From Cryobacterium sp. Y50 (lineage in GTDB: Bacteria > Actinomycetota > Actinomycetes > Actinomycetales > Microbacteriaceae): 53,460 nt of DNA. The position numbers and the translations under genes were made by a program. Below are positions 26,401 to 34,306 of this stretch, piece after piece. The notes under the pieces were generated by a model. It was not told where the DNA came from. It saw only the letters and a list, made by a program, of their open reading frames with translations, and ran no database searches. The stretch's first letter is position 1; the number at the start of each line of letters is the position of its first letter. Location of the stretch: positions 1-53,460 of the forward strand of contig NZ_PJJM01000079.1 in assembly GCF_002929805.1 (NCBI RefSeq), given 5' to 3'.

Positions 26401-26563
26401 GCCGGTAGTGCCCCGTTCGCTCGGCCCAGACCGTTCAGGCGAGCTCGAGCATGCCGTTGCTGAGTGCGGCAGAAAGGCGGATGCTGCGGCCGGCGACATC
26501 CGCTTTAAAGGTCATCAACGAGCCTCTACACCGGGGGCCCCGTCTTCGACTACCGTTGGTATT

Positions 26564-28417
26564 ATGACCGCACCAGACACCACAGCGCAGAACGAGGCAG
26601 AAACTGCCACTGCAACCAAGACATTTGCCGATCTCGGACTCAATGACGCCATGCTCAAGGCGCTTAAAGTCGTCGGCTACGAAACCCCCTCGGCCATTCA
26701 GGCCGCCACTATTCCCCCACTGCTGGAGGGTCGCGACGTTGTCGGACTCGCTCAGACCGGCACCGGCAAGACGGCTGCGTTCGCACTGCCGATTCTGAAC
26801 CGGCTCGACCTGTCCCAGAAGAACCCGCAGGCACTCGTGCTCGCGCCCACGCGTGAGCTTGCACTGCAGGTCTGTGAGGCGTTTGAGAAATACGCTGCTC
26901 ACATGCGCGGTGTGCACGTGCTGCCGGTCTATGGCGGACAGGGTTACGGCCAGCAGTTGTCGGCCCTGCGTCGCGGCGTGCACATCGTCGTCGGTACTCC
27001 CGGTCGTATCATGGACCACCTCGCCAAGGGCACCCTCGACCTCTCGGAGTTGAAATTTTTAGTACTCGATGAGGCCGACGAGATGCTCAACATGGGCTTC
27101 GTCGATGACATCGAGACCATTCTCGCCGACACCCCGGACGACAAGCAGGTCGCCCTGTTCTCGGCCACCATGCCAGCGCAGATTCGCCGCATCTCCAAGA
27201 AGTACCTGCACGATCCCGAAGAGATCACGGTCAAGAGCAAGACCACAACGAGCGCGAACACCACCCAGCGCTACCTGATGGTGTCCTACCCGCAGAAGCT
27301 GGACGCGCTCACCCGCATTCTCGAGGTCGAGAACTTCGAGGGCATGATCATCTTCGCCCGCACCAAGAACGAGACCGAGTTACTGGCCGAGAAACTGCGT
27401 GCGCGCGGCTATTCCGCCATGGCGATCAACGGCGACGTGCAGCAGGTGCAGCGCGAACGCACGATCAACCAGCTCAAAAGCGGCAAGCTCGACATCCTCG
27501 TTGCAACGGATGTCGCCGCTCGCGGCCTCGACGTGGAACGCATCAGCCACGTCGTCAACTACGACATTCCGATCGATACCGAGTCCTATGTGCACCGCAT
27601 CGGCCGTACCGGCCGCGCCGGCCGCTCGGGCGCAGCGATCAGCTTCGTCACGCCGCGCGAGCGTCGACTGCTCTCCGCGATCGAGAAGGCCACCCGCCAG
27701 CCGCTGACCCAAATGCAGCTGCCGAGCGTTGAGGACGTCAACGTGACGCGCCTCACCCGCTTCGACGATGCCATCACGGCAGCACTCGACGAGACCGACC
27801 GGATCAGCAAGTTCCGCGAAATCATCGCGCACTACGTGTCCCACCACGACGTGCCCGAGGTCGATGTGGCCGCGGCCCTCGCCGTCGTCGGACAGGGCGA
27901 GACTCCCCTGCTGCTCTCGGCCGAGGATGTTCGCGCCCAGCAGCGCCTCGAACGCGACGAGCGGGTCGAACGCTCCGAGCAGCGCGGCGATCGGCCAGAG
28001 CGCGGCGGTCGGGACCGGTTCAATCGAGACGACCGCGGCAGCCGCGATGACCGCGGTAGCTACGGCGCCCGCGACGACCGGCCCGTGCGCAGTGAACGCC
28101 CGGTGCGCTCCAGCGGCAAGCCGATGGCGCAGTACCGCATCGAGGTCGGCAAGCGTCACAAGGTGGAGCCCCGTCAGATCGTCGGCGCGCTCGCTAACGA
28201 GGGTGGCCTGAGCCGCGACGACTTCGGCCACATCAAGATTTTGCCGGAATTCTCGCTGGTCGAGCTCCCCGCCGACCTGGCGGGCGACGTGTTCTCCAAG
28301 CTGGAGAATACCCGCATCAGCGGCAAGCTGATTGAGCTGCGTGCCGACAAGAGTGGGGCTTCGCGCTCTGCCGAGCAGGGCGACCGCCCGCCGCGCGCTC
28401 CGCGCCGCGAATACTAG
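26564..28417 (+). CDS. DEAD-box RNA helicase (DeaD/CsdA type)
   Basis: A 617-residue RNA helicase. Motifs: Q motif FADLGLNDAMLKALKVVGYE...PSAIQ, I AQTGTGKT, Ia PTRELALQV, II VLDEADEML, III SATMP, IV IIFARTKNE, V ATDVAARGLDVE, VI HRIGRTGRAGRSG. A charged linker (RDDRGSRDDRGSYGARDDRP) precedes a DbpA-type RNA-binding domain (AQYRIEVGKRHKVEPRQIVG ... ISGKLIELRADKSG). Start ATG 26564 precedes the conserved core; the open frame to 26390 is unrelated. These helicases unwind rRNA and mRNA during ribosome assembly and cold adaptation. A Rho-independent terminator follows. Confidence 0.95.
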   Translation: MTAPDTTAQNEAETATATKTFADLGLNDAMLKALKVVGYETPSAIQAATIPPLLEGRDVVGLAQTGTGKTAAFALPILNRLDLSQKNPQALVLAPTRELALQVCEAFEKYAAHMRGVHVLPVYGGQGYGQQLSALRRGVHIVVGTPGRIMDHLAKGTLDLSELKFLVLDEADEMLNMGFVDDIETILADTPDDKQVALFSATMPAQIRRISKKYLHDPEEITVKSKTTTSANTTQRYLMVSYPQKLDALTRILEVENFEGMIIFARTKNETELLAEKLRARGYSAMAINGDVQQVQRERTINQLKSGKLDILVATDVAARGLDVERISHVVNYDIPIDTESYVHRIGRTGRAGRSGAAISFVTPRERRLLSAIEKATRQPLTQMQLPSVEDVNVTRLTRFDDAITAALDETDRISKFREIIAHYVSHHDVPEVDVAAALAVVGQGETPLLLSAEDVRAQQRLERDERVERSEQRGDRPERGGRDRFNRDDRGSRDDRGSYGARDDRPVRSERPVRSSGKPMAQYRIEVGKRHKVEPRQIVGALANEGGLSRDDFGHIKILPEFSLVELPADLAGDVFSKLENTRISGKLIELRADKSGASRSAEQGDRPPRAPRREY

Positions 28418-28427
28418 ATCCGCTCAC

Positions 28428-28460
28428 AGCACCCTCGTCGTTTGCGACGGGGGTGCTTTA
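28428..28460. terminator. Rho-independent terminator, shared by convergent genes
   Basis: AGCACCCTCGTCG - TTTG - CGACGGGGGTGCT: a 13-bp stem with one G-U, followed by TTTA on the plus strand. It ends the helicase transcript. Its distal edge contains the stop codon (28458-28460, minus strand) of the MazG-like gene. Confidence 0.85.
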
Positions 28461-28784
28461 GCGTGCCTGTGCCTGTGCCTGTGCCTCGTCGATGTCGATG
28501 TCGATGTCGATGTCGAGTTTGTTCGCGAGTACGAAGTACCACCAGAGTGACTCGGCCAGCTTGTGCTTGACCCCGGCGGTCGCGTCTCCGTCGATCGGCC
28601 AGATTCCGTCGTGGGCGAGCAACAGCCGCCCGATGTACCCGACGTCATTGGTATAGCCCATCGCCATTTCGTTGAGCGACCAGGTCTTGCCGTTGAATCG
28701 CTGTTCGAGTATTTCGTGGAGCGCTTGCACGCTCAGGGCCTCGGCGCTCGCGGCCGATAGGCCCGATTCAGTTATTTTCGTCAT
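28458..28784 (-). CDS. MazG-like nucleotide pyrophosphohydrolase family protein with repeat tail
   Basis: A 108-residue alpha-helical protein resembling actinobacterial MazG-like proteins (LHEILEQRFNGKTWSLNEMA, MGYTNDVGYIGRLLLAHDGI, HKLAESLWWYFVLANKL), whose conserved acidic residues bind Mg and nucleotides. In the family the chain ends in a helix after LADKLGIDI. Here it runs into (DI)n then (AQ)n, encoded by GACATC and AGGCAC hexanucleotide repeats (28463-28514), and stops inside the terminator hairpin. So the natural C-terminus has been replaced by a repeat expansion. The start is ATG 28784; the frame is open to 28844. Confidence 0.75.
   Translation of the reverse strand: MTKITESGLSAASAEALSVQALHEILEQRFNGKTWSLNEMAMGYTNDVGYIGRLLLAHDGIWPIDGDATAGVKHKLAESLWWYFVLANKLDIDIDIDIDEAQAQAQAR
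28463..28514. repeat. two adjacent hexanucleotide repeats inside a gene end
   Basis: Plus strand: four copies of GTGCCT (28463-28486), CGTC, then four copies of GATGTC (28491-28514). Unit length is a multiple of three, so slippage changes the length of the (AQ) and (DI) dipeptide tracts of the MazG-like protein without shifting frame. Confidence 0.95.
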
Positions 28785-29068
28785 GGAGCGACTTTCTCGT
28801 GGGCTGTCCAACGTCACGCGAAGCGGCAAGGGGAGCAGCGACATCCATCAGCATCGGCCCAACATCATGCGCCCAACCTTCCGCTCGATCGAGCGCTGCG
28901 CAGCAGGGTCAGCGAGAACGGGTGCGGCGGCGTTCGCCCTAGGTCATGGCTGCGAGCGCCGCGGCCGCGCGCGCCATAATGCTGCGTCGCTGGTGGTGCA
29001 GTGCGAACCCCGCAGTTCGTCGTCACCGTCGGCGACCAGCGGAGACACGCGCCCGATACGATCGACGG

Positions 29069-29611
29069 ATGCCCTACTCCGTCTCGATCTCGAACGACAC
29101 GACGCTCCGACTGCTGACCATGCACGACGTCGCGCCTGTCCTCGATGCCTATCGGCGCAACCGCAAGCACCTGGCACCGTGGGATCCAAAACGCGAAGAC
29201 ACCTTCTTTACGTTGGAGGCCCAAACCAGCATTTTGGGAGGTCGTTTGGCACAGCTCGCCGTCGGAACCGGCTACCCGCTCGTGATGGTCAAAAAAGACA
29301 CCGTGGTTGGCCAAGTGACGTTGTCTGGGATCGTGCGCGGCCCCTTTCAGAGCGCGAGCGTGGGGTACTGGGTCGATCAGGACCATGCCGGTCAGGGCCT
29401 GGCCACGGCTGCCATGCACGAGCTGGTCTCGCATAGTCGAGACGACCTTGACCTGCATCGCCTCGAGGCCGGAACCCTCCTGCACAACGCTCGCTCGCAG
29501 GCCGTGCTGCGCAAGGTCGGTTTCGAACCGATCGGGGTCGCCGAAAAGTATCTCAAGATCGCGGGACAGTGGCAGGACCACCTGCTGTTTCAGAACATTC
29601 TGAGCGGGTAG
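29069..29611 (+). CDS. GNAT N-acetyltransferase (RimJ/RimL-like)
   Basis: A 180-residue acetyltransferase of the ribosomal-protein-alanine acetyltransferase type: LRLLTMHDVAPVLDAYRRNR, HLAPWDPKREDTFF, acetyl-CoA loop DQDHAGQGLATAAMHEL, LHRLEAGTLLHNARSQAVLR and KVGFEPIGVAEKYLKIAGQW. The start is ATG 29069; the frame is open upstream but lacks family sequence. The actual acceptor (protein or small molecule) is unknown. Confidence 0.88.
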   Translation: MPYSVSISNDTTLRLLTMHDVAPVLDAYRRNRKHLAPWDPKREDTFFTLEAQTSILGGRLAQLAVGTGYPLVMVKKDTVVGQVTLSGIVRGPFQSASVGYWVDQDHAGQGLATAAMHELVSHSRDDLDLHRLEAGTLLHNARSQAVLRKVGFEPIGVAEKYLKIAGQWQDHLLFQNILSG

Positions 29612-29799
29612 CCCGACGCGAGTTGACGGTCGGAACCGGCAGTGCCATTCGCATCCGCGAAGATTTCCATCTGGTATCCCAAGCAAAATTTGCCTATTCG
29701 CTCGCAGTCCCCGCGGTTGCGGCAGGCATTGCGCGATAAGCAGCGCAAATCGCAGAACGAAGCGTCTCAGAGCCAACGCGGAGCGGGGCGAGGCTATAT

Positions 29800-29977
29800 A
29801 ACAGACAACGTGACGCCGACTCCAATCGGGGAGCAACGATGTGTCGTCCAGCTCGACATCGTCGAGCTCAGCGAGCGCACGAGGGTGCGAGCGAGCGAAG
29901 AAGGCTGTGCTGAGGCGCGGCTGCACAAGGTCAGCCTGCAGGGTGGGCTCGGTGGTCAGATCGTGGCGGAGAGCCAT
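29800..29977 (-). pseudogene. 5' fragment of a mycothiol-dependent maleylpyruvate isomerase gene
   Basis: ATG 29977 has a good AAAGGAG site 4-5 nt upstream and is followed by TTAFF-like helix sequence, ARSHPRALAELDDVELDDTS and LLPDWSRRHVVC. This matches the N-terminal DinB-like domain of mycothiol-dependent maleylpyruvate isomerases (RALARLDDAALD.PSLLPGWTRRHV..H). After about residue 59 the similarity stops abruptly and the metal-binding downstream helices are absent. The 3' part of the gene has been lost, leaving start signals and some 60 codons. The rest of 29612-30071 has no gene. Confidence 0.7.
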
Positions 29978-30071
29978 GAAGCTCCTTTCGTTAGGGCGAG
30001 GGGTTTTTGAACCAGCAACGTCCACAATGCCTGGCTCGACGATATCGCGCTCTGCAACCAGGGACGTGGGT

Positions 30072-30725
30072 TCAAGCCGGGGCGTCGATCCATTCGTGGC
30101 CGACCGATTCGAGTTCGGCGCCTCCGGCCGTCACCCCCGCCACGACCGCAGCGAGTCGATCGGCGTTATCATCGGCCAGTCGGAGTACCGCTTCACGCCC
30201 GTAGTCCGTGCCGAGCACGTGCACGCCCCGCTGGCGCAGCTCGGCCTCGATGCGACCGGCATCCGTATGAGACAGCGCGAGCGTGAAGAGTTCGCGGCGT
30301 TCACGCCCGACGACGAGCCTGCGGGACTGCGCCGCGTCGATCGTGGTCAGCACGGCCTCAGAGTAGGCGCGCACGAGGCCGCCGGCACCAAGCAGCGTGC
30401 CCCCGAAATAGCGCGTGACAACGGCCACACAGTCGACGAAACCACGTCCGGTCAATGCCTCAAGCATGGGCCGGCCCGCCGTTCCCGACGGCTCACCGTC
30501 ATCATTCGACCGACGCACCTGGTCGGTAGCACCGCCCGGACCGAGCACGAACGCCGAGCAATGGTGGCGTGCCTTCCAATGCTCCGAGCGGGCTTCTTCG
30601 ATGGCAGCGTGCGCAGCATCCTCGGTTTCGGTGCGCACCAGACGACAGAGAAACCGGGACCGTTTGACCTCGATCTCAGTGTCAACGCGGCTGCCGACGC
30701 CGCCGCGCAGGGTGAGATCAGACAT
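30072..30725 (-). CDS. YigZ/IMPACT family protein
   Basis: A 217-residue UPF0029/YigZ protein. N-terminal domain has KRSRFLCRLVRTETEDAAHA, HHCSAFVLG, SNDDGEPSGTAGRPMLEALT and VTRYFGGTLLGAGGLVRAYS, the family signature; the C-terminal ferredoxin-like domain follows. Starts at ATG 30725 or 30743. Homologues are linked to translation control in eukaryotes; the bacterial role is unresolved. A (GGCTAAC)2.6 tandem repeat lies between this gene and the next (30789-30806). Confidence 0.9.
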   Translation of the reverse strand: MSDLTLRGGVGSRVDTEIEVKRSRFLCRLVRTETEDAAHAAIEEARSEHWKARHHCSAFVLGPGGATDQVRRSNDDGEPSGTAGRPMLEALTGRGFVDCVAVVTRYFGGTLLGAGGLVRAYSEAVLTTIDAAQSRRLVVGRERRELFTLALSHTDAGRIEAELRQRGVHVLGTDYGREAVLRLADDNADRLAAVVAGVTAGGAELESVGHEWIDAPA

Positions 30726-30805
30726 GAGTCCAGTCTCCCGCATCCACTGCCCGCGTACGGTTCCGAGCGCTACCTCGTCGCGGTCAGCGGCTAACGGCTA
30801 ACGGC

Positions 30806-31795
30806 TCAGTGAGCGGATGCCGCTGCCCTCGTTTCCCCGCGACCGACGGTCGCGGGCTCGTCGTGGAGCGGCTCGTTCTTTGGCAAGGCCTCGACCCGCT
30901 CGGACCGCACCGCCGCAATACCACCGAGGATCAGCAGCCCGCCGATTAACTGCAGCGGGCTGAGCTGCTCGCCGAGCAGCAGCCAGGCAAACAGTGAGGC
31001 GAAGACCACCTCGAGCAGTCCGACGAAGGACGCGAGCCGGGAGCCGAGCACGCCGGCCGCCGTGATTCCGGTGCCGTACGCGACGGCAGTGCTGACGATC
31101 ACGAGTAGAACCAGAGGCACCCACCACGGTGCCATCGCGCCGAACAGCGGCAGGTCACCAAAGGTCGCCGTGATCGGGAGTAGGCCGGTGGCCCCGAGCA
31201 GACCGAGAATGATGCCGCCAACGATCAGACCGAAGGCCGCGAGCGCGACGGCTGGCAGGTCGCGGTCCGGGCGCGCGGCAATGAAGAAGTAGGCGGCGCA
31301 ACCGATCGCGGCGAGAAACGCGAACGTGAGGCCGATCGGGTCGACAGCCTGGATCGCTCCGGGCCCGATCACCAGTACAAGGCCACCGACTGCGAGGGCC
31401 GAGCCGAGGAACACGGCCGGGCTGGGCATCCGCTTGGAAACGGCCCAGGCGACGCCGACCAGAATGAGCGGGGCGAGAAATTCGATGAGCAGTGCGGTCG
31501 AGACCGGGATGGTCTGAATGGCGGCGAAGTAGGCGAGTTGGGTGCACGCCACGCCGACGACGCCCATGCCGAGCACCCTCCAGCGCCCGAGCCACAGTGC
31601 GCCCCAGCGCCCTCGCATTGCCATGACGGCCAGGGGCAGCAGCACGATTCCGGCGGTGAAGGCGCGAACTGTGACGGCAGCAGCCGGCGACCAACCGGCC
31701 TCAAGCAGGAGCTTAACGAGAGCACCGGAGGTGCCGAACGAGACGGCTGAGAGCACCGCGACGGCGAGACCACCGGGGATCGATGACCGCTTCAT
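30806..31795 (-). CDS. EamA/DMT family transporter
   Basis: A 329-residue inner-membrane carrier with ten hydrophobic segments in two EamA repeats (first about 10-140, second about 155-285; ITAAGVLGSRLASFVGLLEV, ASLFAWLLLGEQLSPLQLIG). RhaT/EamA proteins export amino acids, sugars or metabolites. Start ATG 31795 has GAAGGG upstream; ATG 31822 is an alternative. Divergent from a CGNR regulator, a common arrangement in actinobacteria, so that protein probably controls it. Confidence 0.9.
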   Translation of the reverse strand: MKRSSIPGGLAVAVLSAVSFGTSGALVKLLLEAGWSPAAAVTVRAFTAGIVLLPLAVMAMRGRWGALWLGRWRVLGMGVVGVACTQLAYFAAIQTIPVSTALLIEFLAPLILVGVAWAVSKRMPSPAVFLGSALAVGGLVLVIGPGAIQAVDPIGLTFAFLAAIGCAAYFFIAARPDRDLPAVALAAFGLIVGGIILGLLGATGLLPITATFGDLPLFGAMAPWWVPLVLLVIVSTAVAYGTGITAAGVLGSRLASFVGLLEVVFASLFAWLLLGEQLSPLQLIGGLLILGGIAAVRSERVEALPKNEPLHDEPATVGRGETRAAASAH

Positions 31796-31823
31796 GGGAA
31801 ACCCTTCGATCGAGCCTGTCATA

Positions 31824-31836
31824 GGTTAAACTTACC
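31824..31836. promoter_or_regulatory. imperfect dyad between EamA and CGNR genes
   Basis: GGTTAAACTTACC is a near-palindrome (GGT...ACC with two internal mismatches) midway in the short divergent intergenic region, ahead of AAGGAG at 31867-31872. A candidate operator for the CGNR protein. Confidence 0.35.
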
Positions 31837-31876
31837 TTCGCCACTGACGATAAGACCGAACTCACAAGGAGTCAAC

Positions 31877-32455
31877 TTGCATTTTGCCCCTGACACGGAG
31901 GAGGCGCTGGAGTTCGTGGTATCGCTTGGCGATACCGACCCCGGTGCATCCCGGAGCGGCCTGGACGAGCTCGAAACGCTCGCCGACCTGGCAGCACTGC
32001 TCGCCCCAATTTCGTTCACCGGACGCATCGACGGGGATGACGCCGAACTGCGCGATGTTCGGCAGACCCGTGCCCTGCTACGTCGGGTGTGGACCTTGGG
32101 CCGCGACGACGCGGTGATCGAGGTCAACCGAATGCTACGCGAGGCTCGCGCCCTCCCCCAACTCGCGCGTCACGACGTGTCGGACTGGCACCTGCACGCG
32201 ACCGTGCCAGAAGCGCCGCTCGGCGAGCGCATGCGCGTCGAGGCGGCGTTGGCGTTGATCGACGTGATCCGGAGTAACGAAATGAGCCGCCTGCGACTCT
32301 GCGAAGCGGATTCCTGCACCGGCCTGGTCCTCGACCTGTCCCGCAATGGGTCCAAGCGTTTCTGTAGTGTGCGCTGTGGCAACCGCATGAACATGATCGC
32401 CTTCCGCGAGCGAAAAGCCGGTGAGACTATTCCGCCTCGGCCGGCACACGAATGA
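31877..32455 (+). CDS. CGNR zinc-finger transcription regulator
   Basis: A 192-residue protein with an ABATE-like N-terminal ligand-binding domain (residues 1-125) and a C-terminal treble-clef zinc finger CEADSCTG...FCSVRCGNRMN, the CGNR motif. The start is TTG 31877, fixed by AAGGAG 5 nt upstream. Likely repressor or activator of the divergent EamA exporter. Confidence 0.88.
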   Translation: MHFAPDTEEALEFVVSLGDTDPGASRSGLDELETLADLAALLAPISFTGRIDGDDAELRDVRQTRALLRRVWTLGRDDAVIEVNRMLREARALPQLARHDVSDWHLHATVPEAPLGERMRVEAALALIDVIRSNEMSRLRLCEADSCTGLVLDLSRNGSKRFCSVRCGNRMNMIAFRERKAGETIPPRPAHE

Positions 32456-33401
32456 CGACGTTGCCGATCTTCTGACCGGACGTGACGTAGGCATACGCCT
32501 CTCGAATTTGCTCGAGTGGGTAGCTGCGGTCGATCAGCGGCCGAAAATCACCCGTCTCGACCAGCCCCTTCAGGAACAAAACGTCTTCTCGAGTGTCTTT
32601 GGGAATGGGAAACAGCACGCGTTTCCTGCGCAGCAGCGGCGTCGTCAGCGCCAGAAGCGGATTCTGCCAGCCGACGCCGAGTTCCGAAGAAACGTAGATT
32701 CCGCCCGGCACCAACAACCGGCGGCAGCGCCCGAAGGAGCTCTTGCCGACCGCGTCGACCACGACGTCAAACACGTCATCGAGGGCCGTGAAATCTTCCC
32801 GGGTGTAGTCCACGACCCGCTCGGCGCCGAGCGATTTCAGCGTTGACAGGTGTCCGGTGGCGCAGACCGCCGTGACCCGAACACCGTAGTGCACGAACAA
32901 CTGCACAGCGGCGGAGCCGATGCCGCCGGTACCCCCATTGACCAGCACCTTCTGGCCCGGCGTGACGTTCACCGCGCGAATCATATTGAGCGCATAGTGA
33001 GCACCCTCAACGATCGGTGCTGCCTCCTCGAACGACAGCCCAGCCGGAATCTCGGCCACGAGCCCGGTTTCGGCAATCGTGACGTATTCAGCGTGCCCGC
33101 CGAATTTCACGCCGTCGTAGCCGAACACGCGTTGGCCGACCGTGAACGAGCTGACACCGGCACCGACCTGCTCGACCCAGCCGGCGAATTCGCAGCCCAG
33201 GATGGTTGCCCGCGGCACTCGCAGCCCGCTGAACAAACGCACCACGCGAGGCTTACCGCTGAGAAATCCGCAGTCCGTACGGTTGACCGTGCTAGTAACT
33301 ACTCGCACGAGCAGTTCGCCGGCCTGCGCGACCGGCACCGGCGCATCCTCTATTTCTACGACGCCCGGCGGCCCATAGTGGCGGTACACGACAGCTCTCA
33401 T
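32427..33401 (-). CDS. MDR-family NAD(P)-dependent oxidoreductase (quinone reductase-like)
   Basis: A 324-residue medium-chain dehydrogenase/reductase: GROES-like domain (YRHYGPPGVVEIEDAPVP, ILGCEFAGWVEQVG, VFGYDGVKFGGHAEYVTI) and Rossmann domain with VNGGTGGIGSAAVQLF. It lacks the catalytic zinc Cys/His set of alcohol dehydrogenases, which points to the quinone oxidoreductase/zeta-crystallin branch even though relatives are often named alcohol dehydrogenase. Its 3' end overlaps the convergent CGNR gene by 29 nt. Confidence 0.88.
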   Translation of the reverse strand: MRAVVYRHYGPPGVVEIEDAPVPVAQAGELLVRVVTSTVNRTDCGFLSGKPRVVRLFSGLRVPRATILGCEFAGWVEQVGAGVSSFTVGQRVFGYDGVKFGGHAEYVTIAETGLVAEIPAGLSFEEAAPIVEGAHYALNMIRAVNVTPGQKVLVNGGTGGIGSAAVQLFVHYGVRVTAVCATGHLSTLKSLGAERVVDYTREDFTALDDVFDVVVDAVGKSSFGRCRRLLVPGGIYVSSELGVGWQNPLLALTTPLLRRKRVLFPIPKDTREDVLFLKGLVETGDFRPLIDRSYPLEQIREAYAYVTSGQKIGNVVIRVPAEAE

Positions 33402-33412
33402 GCGGCACGGCG

Positions 33413-33910
33413 CTACGCCCGCACCTTCTCGGCGAGCAGGCTGTCGATCTGCCCCATCGCCTCGCGCATACCCTCCTCCATGCCCATTTCCATCATCTTC
33501 TGGAGCTGATCGGCGCTCTCGAAGGTACTGAAGATCGTCATGCGCGTTCGCGCGTCAAATTGCTCCAGGGTGACCACCGCGTGGGTTGCCCCCAGGTCGC
33601 CCGTGGGCTCACCGTTGTCATCGGCGAAACCATCGTCGAACTCCAGCCGTTCCGGCGAGTGGATGGCAGTGGTCACCCACCAGCCACGCGCCCTCTCACC
33701 GTCTGGTCCGGTCATGTAGTAGCGCGACTTCCCGCCGGGAACGAAGTCGTGGCGATCGAAGGTGGCCGGCCAGATAGGCGGCCCCCACCAACGCTCAAGC
33801 TGGCGCGGATCTTCCCAAAGTTGCCACACCCGTTCGACGCTCGCGTCGAACTCGGCCACAAAGGTGAGGGTCAGTGCCTCAGGATCTGTGTGTGAACTAA
33901 CGACGGTCAT
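33413..33910 (-). CDS. SRPBCC (AHSA1-like) domain protein
   Basis: A 165-residue START-like protein: LTLTFVAEFDASVERVWQLW, EDPRQLERWWGPPIWPATF, DFVPGGKSRYYMTGPDGE, TRMTIFSTFESADQLQKMME. The start ATG 33910 overlaps the stop of the ArsR gene (ATGA), so both are made together. AHSA1-like proteins paired with ArsR regulators are widespread in actinobacteria; the ligand is unknown. Confidence 0.9.
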   Translation of the reverse strand: MTVVSSHTDPEALTLTFVAEFDASVERVWQLWEDPRQLERWWGPPIWPATFDRHDFVPGGKSRYYMTGPDGERARGWWVTTAIHSPERLEFDDGFADDNGEPTGDLGATHAVVTLEQFDARTRMTIFSTFESADQLQKMMEMGMEEGMREAMGQIDSLLAEKVRA

Positions 33911-34269
33911 GAATCTTCTCCTTCTTTTTTTGGCGAGACATCTCGGGACAAGATGTCTCTCATGCGCTGGGCGCGATACCGCCACAGTTCTTCATAGTGC
34001 TGCAGCAGCAGGGTTGCCTTGCGCATCGTTTCGGGGTTACCGTGCACCAGCTGCTCCCGTCCGCGGCGTTCTTTCACGACGAGATGCGCCCGCTCCAAGA
34101 CGGCCACGTGCTTCTGCACCGCCGCGAAGCTCATGGCATAGCTCGCGGCGAGCGTCGACACCGACTGCTCGCGCTGCACGACCCGCATCACGATGTCGCG
34201 ACGCGTGGCATCGGCGAGCGCATGAAAAATGCGATCCGTCTCGTCACTCACTGTTTCATATACAACCAT
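33907..34269 (-). CDS. ArsR family transcriptional regulator
   Basis: A 120-residue winged-helix repressor: RIFHALADATRRDIVMRVVQ, SVSTLAASYAMSFAAVQKHV, LERAHLVVKERRGREQLVHG. There are no obvious metal-binding cysteines, which fits the subgroup coupled to SRPBCC proteins. ATG 34269 has no Shine-Dalgarno sequence and sits inside an inverted repeat, with a -10-like TACAGT 8 nt upstream; a leaderless, autorepressed transcript is likely. Confidence 0.92.
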   Translation of the reverse strand: MVVYETVSDETDRIFHALADATRRDIVMRVVQREQSVSTLAASYAMSFAAVQKHVAVLERAHLVVKERRGREQLVHGNPETMRKATLLLQHYEELWRYRAQRMRDILSRDVSPKKEGEDS

Positions 34270-34306
34270 TTGGTTGTACTGTAGGCCGACACCAACGAGC
34301 GCACAA
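34261..34306 (-). promoter_or_regulatory. leaderless promoter and operator over the ArsR start codon
   Basis: Minus strand: TTGTGC (complement of 34301-34306), 17-nt spacer, TACAGT (34278-34283), 8 nt to ATG 34269. The inverted repeat TACAACCA-N2-TGGTTGTA (34261-34278) spans the start codon and touches the -10 box. Repressor bound there would block both transcription and initiation. Confidence 0.7.
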
